From: Oceanobacillus kimchii X50
Lineage (GTDB): Bacteria; Bacillota; Bacilli; Bacillales; Amphibacillaceae
NCBI RefSeq assembly: GCF_000340475.1
Contig: NZ_CM001792.1
Location: forward strand, 1,572,659-1,636,658
DNA length: 64,000 bases
Reading direction: 5' to 3'
Shown here: positions 1-8,911 of the stretch, piece after piece
How the letters are laid out: each line of letters opens with the position of its first letter
Numbering within the stretch: position 1 is the first letter of the stretch
Notes under the pieces: model-generated
What the model saw: the letters and a program-made list of their open reading frames with translations, nothing else
The model's database searches: none
Told to the model about the DNA's origin: nothing
Translations under genes and position numbers: made by a program

Positions 1-135
1 TATGTAAATGAAGATTTGAAAGAAACAGATTGCTTAATTGAACATCCTTTTGGACAAATTGAAGCTAATATAGATAGTCAACTGACAAAGATTCGTGAAG
101 CATTAATGGATTTCTTGATGGAGACGAAAGCATAA
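1..135 (+). CDS. fliH: FliH, flagellar export regulator (3' end only)
   Basis: Open from the window edge: 44 codons ending in TAA at 133-135. FliH is the stator-like partner that holds the export ATPase FliI inactive and links it to the export gate. The visible tail is acidic and helical (ending EALMDFLMETKA), as FliH C-termini are. The identity rests mainly on position: the stop overlaps the fliI start by one base (TAATG), the classic fliH-fliI junction. The rest of the gene lies outside the window. Confidence 0.8.
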   Translation, partial: YVNEDLKETDCLIEHPFGQIEANIDSQLTKIREALMDFLMETKA

Positions 136-1454
136 TGATAGATCAATATAGAGAAGTTATAGCTAAAGTAGATACGTATAAACGTTATGGAAAAGTAATC
201 AGAGTTGTAGGATTAATGATTGAATCTGAAGGCCCGACGGCTAATATTGGAGAGGTTTGCTATATAAAAACTTCTCCAAATACGGATCATGCGTTATTAG
301 CAGAAGTTGTCGGATTTCGAAATGAAAAAATAGTATTAATGCCTTATACAGAGGTTACTGAAGTTGGTCCGGGTTGCCTTGTTGAAGCAACAGGAAAACC
401 TTTAACAGTGAAGGTTGGCAGAGGATTAATCGGAAAAGTTCTAAATTCACTAGGAAAACCGTTAAATGAGTCAGAAGAATTACCGAAAGGTTTAGCTAAT
501 TTTATGACTGAACAAGCCCCTCCAAATCCACTTGATCGTCCGCCAATTCGAACGCCGTTACAAGTTGGAGTAAAGGCAATTGATTCTTTACTTACCATGG
601 GGGAAGGGCAAAGAGTTGGCTTATTTGCGGGAAGTGGAGTAGGAAAAAGTACACTTCTTGGAATGATTGCCAGAAATAGTAGTGCCGATATAAATGTTAT
701 TGCGTTAATAGGCGAACGAGGAAGAGAGGTTCGAGAATTTATTGAAAATGATCTCGGTCCAGAAGGACTAAAGAAATCAATTGTTGTTGTCGCAACTTCT
801 GATCAGCCTGCACTAATGAGAATAAAAGGAGCTTATACAGCTACTGCAATTAGTGAATATTTCCGGGATTTAGGGTACAAAGTTAACCTAATGATGGATT
901 CGGTAACTAGGGTCGCAATGGCACAACGTGAAATTGGACTTGCTGTTGGTGAACCACCAACAACCAAAGGTTATACGCCGTCTGTTTTTTCCATTTTACC
1001 TAAACTTTTAGAGCGTACTGGAACGAATGCTAATGGAACAATCACTGGTTTTTACACTGTTTTGGTAGATGGGGATGATATGAATGAGCCGATTGCCGAT
1101 GCGGTTAGAGGAATTTTGGATGGGCATTTTATTCTTGATAGAAAGTTGGCGGAGCGTGGACAGTTTCCAGCAATAAATGTACTGAAATCAATTAGTAGAG
1201 TTATGAATGTTATTGCAGATGAGGAACATAAAGACCTAAGCCAAACATTACGCAAGCTGTTGTCTACCTATGAAGAGAACCAAGAGTTAATCACGATTGG
1301 TGCATATAAAAAAGGAACCAATCATGAAATTGATAAAGCTATCAGTTTTCAACCTTATATTCAAGAATTTTTAAAACAAGGTATACACGAAAAACGATCG
1401 TTTGTTGAAACAATACAAATGATGAAGAATCTACTACATGGAGGGGTGTCCTGA
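135..1454 (+). CDS. fliI: FliI, flagellum-specific export ATPase
   Basis: 439 aa, normal for FliI. This F1-beta-like hexameric ATPase powers release and unfolding of flagellar export substrates at the cytoplasmic base of the flagellum. The Walker A loop GSGVGKST is near residue 165, followed by the family motif GERGREVREF and the switch stretch DSVTRVAMAQREIGLAVGEP. The start ATG overlaps the fliH stop by one base, with GGAGA upstream. The stop overlaps the fliJ start by one base (TGATG), so fliH-fliI-fliJ are translationally coupled. Confidence 0.97.
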   Translation: MIDQYREVIAKVDTYKRYGKVIRVVGLMIESEGPTANIGEVCYIKTSPNTDHALLAEVVGFRNEKIVLMPYTEVTEVGPGCLVEATGKPLTVKVGRGLIGKVLNSLGKPLNESEELPKGLANFMTEQAPPNPLDRPPIRTPLQVGVKAIDSLLTMGEGQRVGLFAGSGVGKSTLLGMIARNSSADINVIALIGERGREVREFIENDLGPEGLKKSIVVVATSDQPALMRIKGAYTATAISEYFRDLGYKVNLMMDSVTRVAMAQREIGLAVGEPPTTKGYTPSVFSILPKLLERTGTNANGTITGFYTVLVDGDDMNEPIADAVRGILDGHFILDRKLAERGQFPAINVLKSISRVMNVIADEEHKDLSQTLRKLLSTYEENQELITIGAYKKGTNHEIDKAISFQPYIQEFLKQGIHEKRSFVETIQMMKNLLHGGVS

Positions 1455-1900
1455 TGGTAGAAGTAGTTGGTTTAAATAGAATAAGAGAAATTAGAGAAAA
1501 CGAGAAGAAGGTTGCACAATCGGCATACAGTCAGTCAATGGAAACATTCGAAAAAATAGCAACGGAACTTTATAACTTGTTACGAACAAAAGAGAGTGCG
1601 GAAGCTTCATTTGAATCGTATATTCAAAATACAACTTCAATTGAAAAAATAAAGGAACAAGCTGCCTATATTGAAAAATTAAATCAGCGTATTCAAAGTG
1701 TTCAACTTCTCGTACAACGAGCAAGAAATGACATGGAAATAAAACAAGAAAAACTGTCAAATGCTTATGTTGAAGTGAAGAAGTTTGACAAGATTATTGA
1801 ATTTAAACAAAAAAATGAAATAGAGGAAGCGAAAAGAAAAGAAGCAAATTGGATGGATGAAATGTCCATGCAACAATATTTAAGCCATAAGTCTAGGTGA
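1454..1900 (+). CDS. fliJ: FliJ, flagellar export chaperone/stalk protein
   Basis: 148 aa, almost entirely charged coiled coil, as expected for FliJ, the gamma-subunit-like stalk that sits in the FliI hexamer and escorts export chaperones. The sequence is too repetitive in character for reliable recognition by motif, but size, coiled-coil nature and position directly behind fliI make the call secure. The SD-like GGAGGGG lies inside the fliI end. It overlaps fliI by one base, and the next gene follows after 5 bases. Confidence 0.92.
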   Translation: MVEVVGLNRIREIRENEKKVAQSAYSQSMETFEKIATELYNLLRTKESAEASFESYIQNTTSIEKIKEQAAYIEKLNQRIQSVQLLVQRARNDMEIKQEKLSNAYVEVKKFDKIIEFKQKNEIEEAKRKEANWMDEMSMQQYLSHKSR

Positions 1901-1905
1901 ATATT

Positions 1906-2502
1906 ATGAACAATAATGAAGAAAAGAAAAAAATGAATCCTTTTATCTTGGTGTTATTTGCTGGTGTCATTCCACTATTCGTTGTTGCTATATTAGCTGT
2001 TTTTGTTCTAGAAATGGCTGGGGTGGAAGTGGTTGATTGGGCAAAAGAAAAAACAAGTAATGTACCAATTGTTGGTGAGATGATTAAAGAAGATCAACCT
2101 ACTGAGGAATCCACACAAAAATTAGAAGCTGCACAAGCAAAATTGCAAGAAAGACAAGATGAGATAACGGAATTAGAAAATTCTATTGGAGATTTAGAAT
2201 CTACTATAAAGCAATTAGAAGATGAAATTCTTCGCCTTGAACATAGGAATGATTCGAATAATAACACTGAAGAAAATCAAAATCCCGAAGAAGATGTTGC
2301 GAATGAAATGATTCAATCATTTACCGAGATGAAAGGAAAGCAAGCTGCTCAAATTCTTGAATCAATTGATGATGATCAATTAGTTGTTCGTATACTTACA
2401 GGAATGGAACCCGGAGATCGTGGAGAAATATTACAACGTATGACTAAAGAAAAAGCAGCCAGATATACTGAACTCGTCATGGCAACAATGGAGAATGAAT
2501 AA
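1906..2502 (+). CDS. ylxF: YlxF, MotE/MgtE-N-like flagellar operon membrane protein
   Basis: 198 aa. ATG 1906 is preferred over GTG 1897 because AGGTGA (1895-1900) sits 5 bases before it. The N-terminus holds one transmembrane segment (about residues 12-35), then an acidic coiled coil (about 70-125), then a C-terminal MgtE-N-like domain (ATEMK...ILESIDDDQLVVRILTGMEPGDRGEIL region). This is the layout of B. subtilis YlxF, encoded at the same place between fliJ and fliK. Its exact job is not settled; related MotE proteins support stator proteins in other bacteria. Confidence 0.85.
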   Translation: MNNNEEKKKMNPFILVLFAGVIPLFVVAILAVFVLEMAGVEVVDWAKEKTSNVPIVGEMIKEDQPTEESTQKLEAAQAKLQERQDEITELENSIGDLESTIKQLEDEILRLEHRNDSNNNTEENQNPEEDVANEMIQSFTEMKGKQAAQILESIDDDQLVVRILTGMEPGDRGEILQRMTKEKAARYTELVMATMENE

Positions 2503-2532
2503 TTAAATCCACAATTGAAAGGAGGTGAAAAA

Positions 2533-3840
2533 GTGAATGTCATGATGTTGCAAGCAATGCAATCTATGTCAAGTACGCCAAAGTCTGATTCATCTTTAAT
2601 AAATAAAAAAGTAGAAAACTTTCACAATTTATTAGCGAATACTGATACAAAAAGCAATGGATTATCGATGGACAAAGAAAATGGATTCACTTTAACTGAA
2701 AAACTAGTTAATGAAGAAGTTCCTGAAGAATTATTACAATTTCTTCAAGAGACTGATTTATTTGATTCTTTAATGAACCAAGTTCAATTGATGCTCTCTG
2801 AAAGTGTAGAAGAAAATAAATCTTTAGTACAAATTCAAGAGTCGGTTGCTGCATTAAATATTGAACAATTAGCTTATAAAATTATCGCTGATCATGATTA
2901 CTTTCATGCATATGTGGATAAGTTGGTTTCACCAATTAATCTTAGTTGGACGGAAGATATTGTAGAAGTAGCTGGAAATATGAAATCTTTGACGCCGCAG
3001 CAGATACAACTGACTGCAATAGAATTACTACAAAATATTTCGAATAAAGGGGATATTCATACGGTTGCCCCGAAGATAGCATTATTGTTAGAGCAGTGGA
3101 ATCAGCAGTTAAATAATCAACAGATTAAATTACCAGCAATACAACATACACAGAGTTTTATATCTAATCAGGTGAATACTGTTAATGAATTAGAATTAGA
3201 AGGAATTTGGTCGAAGCTCTTGCAAGTAAGTGATCAACACCTTCAACAAAGAAATGGACCAAAAATAACATCAACGGATGTCAGCTTGTGGTTAAACAAG
3301 ATAATTGATTTCGATAAACCACTTACCTATACATCAATGAATCAGTCAGTTCCGATTTCTAAACTAGAGCAATTTTATATTCATTTAAGTACCAATTCTG
3401 TAAACCAGGCTCAAGAACACCAGTTGATCGATAAATTCAAACAAATTATACAATCAAATAAATTGCAAAACTTCTGGAATGGAAGTGGTGGACTATCTAT
3501 TAAGTTAAGTCCACAACAACTGGGTGATATGACGATAAGAATGGCGCAAGTCAATGGAGAAATGACTGTGAAAATATTGGTCTCTTCTATGGCTGCAAAA
3601 GAAATGCTTGATTCGAATTTACATCAATTGAGAAATATCTTCTCACCGCATCAAGTAATGATTGAAAAACAGGATGTATTAATGAGTACAAATAGCTTAC
3701 AAGAATCTAAAGATAGCACCGAAGAGCAACTTAAAGAACAGACGAATGGTTCTAATCAACAAACTGATGAAGATGAAAAAGATACTGGCACACATGATTT
3801 TGAAGAGTTTATGGCAGAATTACTCAATGAACAAATTTAG
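2533..3840 (+). CDS. fliK: FliK, hook-length control protein
   Basis: 435 aa from GTG 2533, chosen because the very strong SD AAAGGAGGTGA (2518-2528) lies 4 bases upstream; a longer in-frame reading would run through the SD itself. FliK is exported and measures the hook, then switches export specificity through FlhB. The N-terminal two thirds are glutamine/asparagine-rich and poorly conserved, as usual. The C-terminal Flg_hook domain is recognisable around residues 310-390 (GGLSIKLSPQQLGDMTIRM and following), ending in an acidic tail. flgD follows after 12 bases. Confidence 0.93.
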   Translation: MNVMMLQAMQSMSSTPKSDSSLINKKVENFHNLLANTDTKSNGLSMDKENGFTLTEKLVNEEVPEELLQFLQETDLFDSLMNQVQLMLSESVEENKSLVQIQESVAALNIEQLAYKIIADHDYFHAYVDKLVSPINLSWTEDIVEVAGNMKSLTPQQIQLTAIELLQNISNKGDIHTVAPKIALLLEQWNQQLNNQQIKLPAIQHTQSFISNQVNTVNELELEGIWSKLLQVSDQHLQQRNGPKITSTDVSLWLNKIIDFDKPLTYTSMNQSVPISKLEQFYIHLSTNSVNQAQEHQLIDKFKQIIQSNKLQNFWNGSGGLSIKLSPQQLGDMTIRMAQVNGEMTVKILVSSMAAKEMLDSNLHQLRNIFSPHQVMIEKQDVLMSTNSLQESKDSTEEQLKEQTNGSNQQTDEDEKDTGTHDFEEFMAELLNEQI

Positions 3841-3852
3841 GTAGGTGAAAAA

Positions 3853-4344
3853 ATGACATCAATTGATTCATCTTTATATTTAAATAATCAACAGAAGGTA
3901 CGCACACCAAGTCAAGAATTAGGAAAAGAAGAATTTTTAAAATTACTGATGGTTCAGTTGCAAAATCAAGACCCAACTAGCCCAATGGACGATTCTCAAT
4001 TTATGTCACAGATGGCGACTTTTTCATCCTTAGAACAAATGATGAATATGTCCAATTCTATTGAAATGTTAGTAAACAATTCACTCGTATCTCCTGTTCT
4101 TCAATACAGTCACATGATTGGAGAAGAAGTCTCCTATATGACATTTGATGAAGAAACAGGGAAAGAAACAGGCGTGGAAACTAGTAAAGTAGTTGGAGTG
4201 ACTCAAAACCAAGGATGGGCAGTTTTTGAATTAGAAAATGGTGAACGTATTTATGCAGATGCTGTGGTACAAGTCGGGAAATCAAACATTGACGATGGTG
4301 AACAAGGTGATGCGGATCCAGATAATGAAGAGGAAAGTGAATAG
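3853..4344 (+). CDS. flgD: FlgD, hook cap/scaffold protein
   Basis: 163 aa. FlgD caps the growing hook and guides FlgE assembly. The N-terminal signature LGKEEFLKLLMVQLQNQDP followed by SPMDDSQFMSQMATFSSLEQM (about residues 22-60) is diagnostic. The C-terminus is short and acidic (DDGEQGDADPDNEEESE), typical of Bacillus-type FlgD without the large Fn3/tudor extension. SD AGGTGA is 6 bases before the ATG. The next gene starts 2 bases after the stop. Confidence 0.95.
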   Translation: MTSIDSSLYLNNQQKVRTPSQELGKEEFLKLLMVQLQNQDPTSPMDDSQFMSQMATFSSLEQMMNMSNSIEMLVNNSLVSPVLQYSHMIGEEVSYMTFDEETGKETGVETSKVVGVTQNQGWAVFELENGERIYADAVVQVGKSNIDDGEQGDADPDNEEESE

Positions 4345-4346
4345 TA

Positions 4347-4715
4347 ATGGATCATCGTATTTATCAGACAATACCATTTGTTATACCACCAACAAAAACG
4401 AGTCAATCTAAGCAACAATCAACTGTCTCGTTTAAAGATGTCCTGCATGAACAAAATCAATTAAAGATAAGTAAGCATGCTTCGGAAAGAATGCATGAAC
4501 GCAATATTTCAATAGATGATAAGCAATGGGACTTGATCCAAGGAAAGATGCAAGAAGCAAAAGAAAAAGGAGTAACTGATTCTCTTGTTGTTTTAAATGA
4601 CGCAACACTTGTTGTAAGTACAAAGAATAATACAGTAGTAACGGCAATGAATCGTGATGAATTTGCAAGTAAGATCTTTACAAATATTAATGGAACGATT
4701 TTAATTCAAGATTAA
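4347..4715 (+). CDS. Flagellar operon protein, TIGR02530 type
   Basis: 122 aa, located between flgD and flgE. In Firmicutes this slot holds a small conserved flagellar operon protein of the TIGR02530 family, and the central segment (SKHASERMHERNISIDDKQWD... then VVLNDATLVVSTKNNTVVTAMNR) agrees with that family as I remember it. The function is unknown; it might be a hook-assembly accessory protein. SD GAGGAAAG comes from the end of flgD. After the stop there are 73 non-coding bases before flgE. Confidence 0.75.
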   Translation: MDHRIYQTIPFVIPPTKTSQSKQQSTVSFKDVLHEQNQLKISKHASERMHERNISIDDKQWDLIQGKMQEAKEKGVTDSLVVLNDATLVVSTKNNTVVTAMNRDEFASKIFTNINGTILIQD

Positions 4716-4788
4716 GCTGGACCCCATAGGGAGGCTTAATAAACTGCAGAATGACAGACGCAGAATAAAGAATAAAGGGGAAATAATC

Positions 4789-5643
4789 ATGTTACGGTCA
4801 ATGTATTCAGGTATTTCTGGAATGAAAAATTCACAAACGAAACTAGATGTTATCGGTAATAATATCGCTAACGTTAATACAACTGGTTATAAAAAAGCAA
4901 TGGTAAACTTCCAAGATATGATGAGTCAAACAACTTCTGGTGCACAAGGGGCAACAGCAACCCGAGGTGGCGTGAACGCTTCTCAAGTAGGTTTGGGTTC
5001 AACGATTGGTGCTATTTCTAACATTCACACACAGGGCTTTCAACAAGTTACAAATAACCCATTAGATTTTGCTATTGAAGGTGATGGTATGTTTGTGCTG
5101 GTAGAAGGTGTAGATGCCAATGGAGGAACAACGAATATAGATTTAGACAACGTCACAACTGCGTATTCCCGCGCAGGAAACTTTTTCTTAGACGATAATG
5201 GAAACATCGTCAATTCTCAAGGACTATATTTAGTTGGTTTTGTTGGTGATCCGCCACAGGAATCAACAATAAATATTCCAGAGACTGCACAAAGCTTCAG
5301 TGTACAGTCCAATGGAACGATCAACTATATTGATGCAAATGGAGATACACAAGTGGCTGGTCAAGTTGCTTTAGCCTCTTTTTCGAATCCATCTGGATTG
5401 CAAAAAGCAGGAAATAATTTATATTTAGATTCACCGAATGCAGGACTAGCTGATCAATTATATACACCAGAATCTGAGAATCTAGGTTCTTCCGTTGTCA
5501 GTGGTTCATTAGAAATGTCAAATGTAGATTTATCTGAAGAATTTACGGAAATGATTACAGCACAACGTTCTTTTCAAGCGAACACACGAATCATTACTAC
5601 TTCAGACGAAATATTACAGGAACTTGTAAACCTAAAACGATAA
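4789..5643 (+). CDS. flgE: FlgE, flagellar hook protein (FlgG-like rod/hook family)
   Basis: 284 aa. The N-terminal rod/hook signature (LRSMYSGISGMKNSQTKLD, then NNIANVNTTGYKKA, residues 2-38) and the C-terminal partner NVDLSEEFTEMITAQRSFQANTRIITTSDEILQELVNLKR are both intact; these helices form the coiled-coil inner tube. The short length matches the B. subtilis hook protein. FlgG-like distal rod proteins share the same ends, but the position after flgD identifies this as the hook subunit. SD AAAGGGGA is upstream. Confidence 0.93.
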   Translation: MLRSMYSGISGMKNSQTKLDVIGNNIANVNTTGYKKAMVNFQDMMSQTTSGAQGATATRGGVNASQVGLGSTIGAISNIHTQGFQQVTNNPLDFAIEGDGMFVLVEGVDANGGTTNIDLDNVTTAYSRAGNFFLDDNGNIVNSQGLYLVGFVGDPPQESTINIPETAQSFSVQSNGTINYIDANGDTQVAGQVALASFSNPSGLQKAGNNLYLDSPNAGLADQLYTPESENLGSSVVSGSLEMSNVDLSEEFTEMITAQRSFQANTRIITTSDEILQELVNLKR

Positions 5644-5691
5644 AAGGGAGGTAGGGAGTGACGACATTGCTTCGTTACTCCCGCCAAACAG
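5644..5691 (+). promoter_or_regulatory. Stem-loop between SD and swrD start codon
   Basis: A good SD (AAGGGAGGT, 5644-5652) is 39 bases from the swrD ATG (5692), too far for normal initiation. Between them is an 11-bp hairpin: GGGAGTGACGA (5654-5664) with TCGTTACTCCC (5672-5682), loop CATTGCT, one G-T pair. Folding it leaves about 12 unpaired bases between SD core and ATG. No in-frame alternative start lies closer to the SD, since an in-frame TGA is at 5659-5661. I infer structure-assisted initiation. Confidence 0.6.
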
Positions 5692-5910
5692 ATGATTCAT
5701 TTAACGAGATTAAATAATGAAAAATTCGTTTTAAATGCAATTTATATTGAACAGATACAATCACTGCCAGATACAACAATTTCATTGATAAACGGAAAGA
5801 AAATTGTTGTAAAGGACAATGCTAGTGAGGTACTTCAACAAGTTACAAGCTATTATCAAACGATTGGCTTACAACAATTATCTTCCAAGGTAGGTGAAAT
5901 AGATGAGTAA
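5692..5910 (+). CDS. swrD: SwrD (YlzI), FlbD-family flagellar protein
   Basis: 72 aa. It begins MIHLTRLNNEKFVLNAIYIEQIQSLPDT, the FlbD-family pattern (hydrophobic beta strands, L-N-G/N-x-x-F-x-x-N). In B. subtilis the equivalent gene between flgE and fliL, swrD, is needed for full motor torque and swarming. No SD lies directly before the ATG; see the hairpin at 5644-5691. It overlaps fliL by 8 bases. Confidence 0.88.
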   Translation: MIHLTRLNNEKFVLNAIYIEQIQSLPDTTISLINGKKIVVKDNASEVLQQVTSYYQTIGLQQLSSKVGEIDE

Positions 5911-6322
5911 ACTTATGAAAACAATGATTACTTCTTTAGTAATTTTACTTGCAGGCGCGATTACAGCATTAGTAATAGTTATAAATATCAGTACACCAGA
6001 AAAAGTGAGTGGGGAACAATCGATTGATGACATGGTGGAATATTCATTCGAGTCGCCTGAAGTTACCACGGATTTAGAGGATGGTGCCTTTGTTCGTGTC
6101 CAATTTCAAATTATTGCTGACAGTAGTGATGCTAAAAAGGAATTAGAAAAACGAGACTTTCAGTTGAAGAATATTTTAATAAAAGAATTGGCGAAAAAGA
6201 ATAAAGAAGATTTTCAAGCTGGATTAGGAGATATTGAAGAAGCTCTGAAGAATGAATTAAATAATTTAATGACAGAAGGCAACGTTACTGAAGTCTATAC
6301 GATAAGTAAGATCCTTCAATAG
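5903..6322 (+). CDS. fliL: FliL, flagellar basal-body/stator-associated protein
   Basis: 139 aa. A short cytoplasmic lead (MSKLMKTM), one transmembrane helix (about residues 8-30, rich in I/L/A), then the extracellular FliL domain with the conserved strand FVRVQFQIIADSSDAKKELEKRDFQLKNILI. FliL surrounds stator units and assists motor function. SD AGGTGA is 6 bases before the ATG, inside the end of swrD, so the two genes are coupled. Confidence 0.92.
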   Translation: MSKLMKTMITSLVILLAGAITALVIVINISTPEKVSGEQSIDDMVEYSFESPEVTTDLEDGAFVRVQFQIIADSSDAKKELEKRDFQLKNILIKELAKKNKEDFQAGLGDIEEALKNELNNLMTEGNVTEVYTISKILQ

Positions 6323-6355
6323 AAGCTAGCTCCTGCTAGGAGGTGAACGTAATAC

Positions 6356-7348
6356 ATGGATGAAGTTTTATCGCAGAATGAAATTGATGCTTTATTGTCC
6401 GCTATTTCTTCTGGAGAGATGGATGCAGATGAATTGAAAAAAGAAGAAGAAGAGAAAAAGGTTCGAGTTTATGATTTTAAACGTGCGCTTCGTTTCTCAA
6501 AAGATCAAATTCGAAGTATATCTCGGATACATGAAAATTATGCTAGAATGCTAACGACATTTTTTGCTACACAATTACGTAGTTTTGTAAATATTTCTGT
6601 TACATCTGTTGATCAAGTACCGTATGAAGAGTTTATTCGCTCGATTCCAAAGAAAACCATCCTTAATTTATATAGTATGGAACCATTAGATGGTAATTTG
6701 ATTATGGAAATTAATCCTAATATTGCTTACGCGTTACTTGATCGTTTACTGGGTGGAAAAGGAAGCACAATTACAAAAGATGGCAATTTAACAGAGATAG
6801 AGAAAACATTACTTATGCAAATGTTTGAAAAAGCAGAAGACGCATTAAAAGATGCATGGAGCTCGGTTGTTGATATCGAACCAGTATTAGAAGAATTTGA
6901 AGAGAATCCGCAGTTTATGCAAAAGATTGCACCTAATGAGACAGTAGTTGTCGTATCTCTTACAACGATTATCGGAGAAACAACAGGTATGATTAACATG
7001 TGTATACCTCATGTTATTTTAGAACCGATTATTCCGAAACTGTCAGTACATTACTGGATGCAGTCAAAATCGAATAAAGATGAACAAGCTTATGGTAAAA
7101 TGCAGCAGAATTTGAAGAAGACAGAGGTTGAGTTAAAGGCCATTCTTGGGGCAACAACGATATCAATTCATGATTTTCTCCACTTTCAACAAGGGGACAT
7201 TATATCGCTTGATCAACCTATTGATGCACCATTACTGTTATCGATATATGATCAACCGAAGTTCTTTGCACAGCCAGGTAAATTCAAAAACAAAATGTCT
7301 GTTCAAATTTTAGAAGAAATTAAAGGGGTGAATGAAGATGATGAATGA
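6356..7348 (+). CDS. fliM: FliM, flagellar motor switch protein
   Basis: 330 aa. The N-terminal CheY-P docking peptide EVLSQNEIDALLSAI (residues 3-17) is followed by the CheC-like middle domain (YDFKRALRFSKDQIRSISRIHENYARMLTTFFATQLR) and a C-terminal FliN-like domain (VELKAILGATTISIHDFLHFQQGDIISLD). FliM sits in the cytoplasmic C-ring and sets rotation direction. SD GGAGGTGA at 6339-6346 lies 9 bases before the ATG. The 3' end overlaps fliY. Confidence 0.97.
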   Translation: MDEVLSQNEIDALLSAISSGEMDADELKKEEEEKKVRVYDFKRALRFSKDQIRSISRIHENYARMLTTFFATQLRSFVNISVTSVDQVPYEEFIRSIPKKTILNLYSMEPLDGNLIMEINPNIAYALLDRLLGGKGSTITKDGNLTEIEKTLLMQMFEKAEDALKDAWSSVVDIEPVLEEFEENPQFMQKIAPNETVVVVSLTTIIGETTGMINMCIPHVILEPIIPKLSVHYWMQSKSNKDEQAYGKMQQNLKKTEVELKAILGATTISIHDFLHFQQGDIISLDQPIDAPLLLSIYDQPKFFAQPGKFKNKMSVQILEEIKGVNEDDE

Positions 7349-8510
7349 TGGAATGCTTTCTCAAGATGAAATAGATGCTTTACTTAAAGTATCAGAGGAT
7401 GATTCTGAAACATCAAATGAAGAAACATCACAAGCCTATTTGTCTAGCATCGAGATTGATGCTTTAGGAGAAATTGGGAATATCTCATTTGGTAGTTCTG
7501 CTACAACATTATCCACATTATTAAATCAAAAAGTAGAAATTACAACGCCAAATGTAGAAGTAATTGAAAAAGCTGACATTGATAGCGAAGTTACGTTTGA
7601 ACCTGTCAGTGTACAAGTGAATTACATAGATGGATTTTCTGGTAAGAATGTATTTGTAATAAAAGCGCGTGATGCAGCAATTATTGCTGATATTATGCTA
7701 GGTGGAGATGGAACAACTCCAGATGAAACATTGAATGATATTCACTTAAGTGCTGTCCAAGAAACGATGAATCAAATGATGGGGGCGGCTGCAACTAGTA
7801 TGTCCACTGTCTTTGATATGAAGGTTGATATTTCACCTCCTGAAATTATAAATGGAATTGAAGATAATGCTGATAAGATTGTGTTTGATGAAGATGTATA
7901 CGTTAAGGTGTTTTTCAGATTAACAGTAGGAGATTTAATAGATTCTAACATGATGCAATTAATTCCATTAAGTTTTGCAAGACAACTTGTGGATCGACTA
8001 TTACATGCTCCAACAGAAGCTGCTGCTGTATTAGAACTAGAAAAAACAGCTTCAGAAGTTTCACAACCTAAAATGGATCATGGAACCAGGAATGAAGATA
8101 TAACCCAAACTTACGAAGAACAGCCAATTCAAGAGGAAATAAAAAGAGAAACAAATTATTTAGGTAATTCATCTGTTTCTAGTAATCCAACTGTGCAAGA
8201 AGCGGCATTTTCTAATTTTGAAAGTTCTACATTGTCCAAACAAGAACACAGAAATCTAGATATGCTATTAGATGTTCCTTTAAAAGTGACTGTGGAATTG
8301 GGGAGAACAAAACAATCAATTAGTGACATTCTTGATTTATCAGCAGGATCGATTATTGAATTAGACAAACTAGCAGGTGAACCAGTCGATATACTAGTGA
8401 ATGAAAAACTCGTTGCTGAAGGTGAAGTAGTTGTTATTGAAGAAAATTTCGGTGTAAGAGTAACGGATATTATTAGTCCAACCGATCGAATTAAAAACCT
8501 AAAAAAATAA
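7338..8510 (+). CDS. fliY: FliY, motor switch protein with CheY-P phosphatase and FliN domains
   Basis: 390 aa from ATG 7338. ATG 7332 and 7341 are also possible, but GGGGTG (7325-7330) is best spaced for 7338. The layout is: CheY-binding peptide MLSQDEIDALLKV; a CheC-like domain with both phosphatase motifs, D-x3-E-x2-N in DALGEIGN and S-x3-E-x2-N in SAVQETMN; a linker; then the C-terminal FliN domain (LDVPLKVTVELGRTKQSISDIL...). FliY dephosphorylates CheY-P at the switch. It overlaps the fliM end. Confidence 0.95.
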   Translation: MMNDGMLSQDEIDALLKVSEDDSETSNEETSQAYLSSIEIDALGEIGNISFGSSATTLSTLLNQKVEITTPNVEVIEKADIDSEVTFEPVSVQVNYIDGFSGKNVFVIKARDAAIIADIMLGGDGTTPDETLNDIHLSAVQETMNQMMGAAATSMSTVFDMKVDISPPEIINGIEDNADKIVFDEDVYVKVFFRLTVGDLIDSNMMQLIPLSFARQLVDRLLHAPTEAAAVLELEKTASEVSQPKMDHGTRNEDITQTYEEQPIQEEIKRETNYLGNSSVSSNPTVQEAAFSNFESSTLSKQEHRNLDMLLDVPLKVTVELGRTKQSISDILDLSAGSIIELDKLAGEPVDILVNEKLVAEGEVVVIEENFGVRVTDIISPTDRIKNLKK

Positions 8511-8532
8511 AAGATGGAAAGGGAGTTTAAGA

Positions 8533-8895
8533 ATGGGACAACGAATTTTAATAGTGGATGATGCAGCTTTCATGCGAATGATGATTAAAGATATTTTGAC
8601 AAAAAATGATTTTGAAGTAGTAGATGAGGCACAAGATGGAAACGAAGCAATAGAAAAATTTAAAGAACATAAACCAGATTTAGTAACAATGGATATTACA
8701 ATGCCAGAAAAAGATGGTATTAGTGCGTTAAAAGAAATTAAACAAATTGATTCAGAAGCAAAGATTATTATGTGTTCTGCAATGGGCCAACAAGCAATGG
8801 TAATTGATGCTATTCAAGCAGGAGCAAAAGATTTTATTGTAAAACCATTCCAAGCGGATCGTGTAATTGAAGCTATTCAAAAAGCGTTATCTTAA
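8533..8895 (+). CDS. cheY: CheY, chemotaxis response regulator
   Basis: 120 aa single receiver domain. The acidic pair in VDDAAFM, the phospho-acceptor Asp54 (VTMDITMP), the conserved Thr/Ser position (MCSAMGQ) and Lys in FIVKPF are all present. CheY-P binds FliM/FliY at the motor. The expected kinase CheA is not encoded at this locus (see findings), so where CheY gets its phosphate cannot be judged from this window. SD AAAGGGAG is upstream. Confidence 0.97.
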   Translation: MGQRILIVDDAAFMRMMIKDILTKNDFEVVDEAQDGNEAIEKFKEHKPDLVTMDITMPEKDGISALKEIKQIDSEAKIIMCSAMGQQAMVIDAIQAGAKDFIVKPFQADRVIEAIQKALS

Positions 8896-8911
8896 AAGTG
8901 AGTTGAGTAAA

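Noticed and set aside
6326..6342. Small hairpins that could hide the fliM SD (CTAGC/GCTAG or CTCCT/AGGAG)
   Set aside because: Only 5 bp each and mutually exclusive; too weak to claim regulation.
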